From Clostridium sp. UBA2485 (GTDB taxonomy: Bacteria > Bacillota > Clostridia > Clostridiales > Clostridiaceae): a stretch of 32,436 bases of DNA. The stretch is taken from positions 1-32,436 of the forward strand of contig NZ_DDOV01000107.1 of NCBI RefSeq assembly GCF_002341865.1, read 5' to 3'. The notes beneath the pieces were generated by a model, which did no database searches, was not told the origin of the DNA, and saw only the letters and a program-made list of their open reading frames with translations. A program made the position numbers and the translations under genes. This document shows, one piece after another, positions 31,415 through 32,436 of the stretch. Position 1 is the first letter of the stretch; each line of letters opens with the position of its first letter.

Positions 31415-32436
31415 ATGAAAGAAAGAGAAGTAATAATAGAAACAGGTTTGAACTTGGATAGTAGTTATGCTCACCTTCCGGAAATATTTTTTACTAGACA
31501 GAGTCCAAGTCAGGTACCTTCACCAAAATTAGTTGCATTGAATTATTCGTTAATAACTTCTTTAGGATTAAATGCTAAGGGACTAGAAAGTGCTGATGGA
31601 GTAGATGTACTTGCAGGAAACAAGATTCCGGAAGGTGCTACACCTCTTGCACAAGCATATGCAGGACATCAATTCGGGCATTTTACTATGTTAGGTGATG
31701 GAAGAGCTTTGCTGATAGGAGAACATATCACTTCACTAGGTGAGCGATTTGATATTCAACTTAAGGGTTCAGGTGAAACTCCATATTCACGAAGAGGCGA
31801 TGGTAAAGCAGCACTAGGTCCAATGCTAAGAGAATACATTATAAGTGAGGCAATGAATGCACTGGGTATTGCTACCACCCGCAGTCTAGCTGTAGTTACA
31901 ACAGGTGAGTCAATAATAAGGGAAACTGAATTACCTGGTGCAATACTAACTAGGGTAGCTGCTAGCCATATACGTGTTGGTACATTTCAATATGCTTCAA
32001 AATGGGGTACAGTTGAAGAACTTAGAGCCCTAGCTGATTATACTTTACAAAGGCATTTTAAAGAAACAGATGACAAAGAAAATCGTTATCTTTTTTTGCT
32101 TCAGGAAGTAATTAAAAATCAAGCGGAGCTTATTGCAAAATGGCAACTGGTTGGGTTTATTCATGGAGTAATGAACACTGATAACATGGCAATTAGTGGA
32201 GAAACAATTGATTATGGTCCTTGTGCTTTTATGGATGCCTATGACCCTGCAACTGTATTTAGTTCTATTGATATCCATGGTAGGTATGCTTATGGTAATC
32301 AACCTAATATTGGGGCATGGAATCTTGCAAGGTTCGCTGAAACATTGTTACCATTGCTGCATACTAATCAGGAGGAAGCTCTCAAGTTAGCGCAGAGTGC
32401 AATTTCAGATTTTACTACGTTGTATAAGGGTAATTT
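31415..32436 (+). CDS. selO: SelO family protein adenylyltransferase (AMPylase), 3' end outside window
   Basis: The first 340 codons of a SelO (YdiU/UPF0061) protein; the family is about 480-490 residues long, so roughly 150 residues lie beyond the window. SelO has a pseudokinase fold and transfers AMP from ATP to Ser/Thr/Tyr of redox proteins. Visible signatures are AQAYAGHQFGHFTMLGDGRA, QLKGSGETPYSRRGDGKAAL (nucleotide and metal site region), LREYIISEAMNALGI, the catalytic loop FIHGVMNTDNMAI and DYGPCAFMDAYDP. The ATG at 31415 follows AAGGAG. The frame has no stop to the window end. It stands 270 bases after the WYL gene, so it is probably a separate unit. The recognised motifs make the family assignment safe. 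Confidence 0.95.
   Translation, partial: MKEREVIIETGLNLDSSYAHLPEIFFTRQSPSQVPSPKLVALNYSLITSLGLNAKGLESADGVDVLAGNKIPEGATPLAQAYAGHQFGHFTMLGDGRALLIGEHITSLGERFDIQLKGSGETPYSRRGDGKAALGPMLREYIISEAMNALGIATTRSLAVVTTGESIIRETELPGAILTRVAASHIRVGTFQYASKWGTVEELRALADYTLQRHFKETDDKENRYLFLLQEVIKNQAELIAKWQLVGFIHGVMNTDNMAISGETIDYGPCAFMDAYDPATVFSSIDIHGRYAYGNQPNIGAWNLARFAETLLPLLHTNQEEALKLAQSAISDFTTLYKGN

Noticed and set aside
1..32436. CRISPR arrays, tRNA or rRNA genes, prophage modules
   Set aside because: No regularly spaced repeats, no tRNA-like cloverleaf and no phage structural genes were recognised by reading both strands.

Overview
The window is strongly AT-rich and its intergenic DNA is full of A and T runs. 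Start codons sit behind strong AGGAGG-type ribosome sites and TTG/GTG starts are frequent. The gene content (clostridial-type thiolase, lactocepin-like S8 protease, ECF sigma factor with a DUF4179 anti-sigma factor, BrnQ, many one-component regulators) points to a Firmicute, most likely Clostridium sensu stricto. The species cannot be told from the sequence. It reads as an accessory chromosomal stretch: small regulator-plus-target units, two surface proteases, and an unusual number of decayed genes. No rRNA, tRNA or CRISPR array was recognised.

Layout. 1-2 kb: the C-terminal part of an Mrr-type restriction endonuclease, a small unknown gene and a DUF4261-like gene. 2-3.3 kb: a MerR/GyrI-like regulator behind a textbook MerR promoter with a 19-bp spacer. 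3.4-6.8 kb: a LysR regulator divergent from thlA (acetyl-CoA acetyltransferase) and a QueG-like iron-sulfur protein, with a 37-bp palindrome between the two promoters. 7.1-9.3 kb: a YafY-type WYL regulator followed by a DJ-1/PfpI protein and a nitroreductase. 9.4-9.7 kb: a decayed sugar-phosphate isomerase/epimerase. 9.7-12.9 kb: an M60 (enhancin-like) secreted metalloprotease broken by one frameshift and two stops. 13.3-13.6 kb: an IS200/IS605 tnpB tail. 13.7-15 kb: brnQ. 15.1-15.9 kb: an Xre regulator and membrane protein behind three copies of one palindromic operator. 16.4-17.8 kb: a murD gene interrupted by a single TAA. 18-18.5 kb: a small membrane protein and a rhodanese. 18.8-23.7 kb: a 1632-residue S8 protease. 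23.8-25.4 kb: an ECF sigma/anti-sigma pair. 25.7-28.3 kb: an alpha/beta hydrolase, an ArsR-like regulator, a Clp_N-like remnant and a CD3324-like HTH protein. 28.3-28.5 kb: a 160-bp nearly self-complementary element. 28.6-31.1 kb: a methyltransferase, then a PNPOx-family flavoprotein divergent from a second YafY regulator with a clear operator. 31.4 kb to the end: selO, cut by the window edge.

How the genes fit together. Most units are a regulator beside the genes it probably controls, and several operators can be read directly: LysR/thlA, MerR, Xre and WYL. Flavin and redox proteins recur (nitroreductase, PNPOx, DJ-1, Fe-S protein, rhodanese, SelO). The two large secreted proteases suggest a lifestyle on proteins or mucins, but the mucin-directed M60 enzyme is now dead. 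I did not find a convincing new multi-gene system. The most interesting signals are the triple Xre operator, the LysR palindrome, the 160-bp fold-back element and the cluster of pseudogenes.
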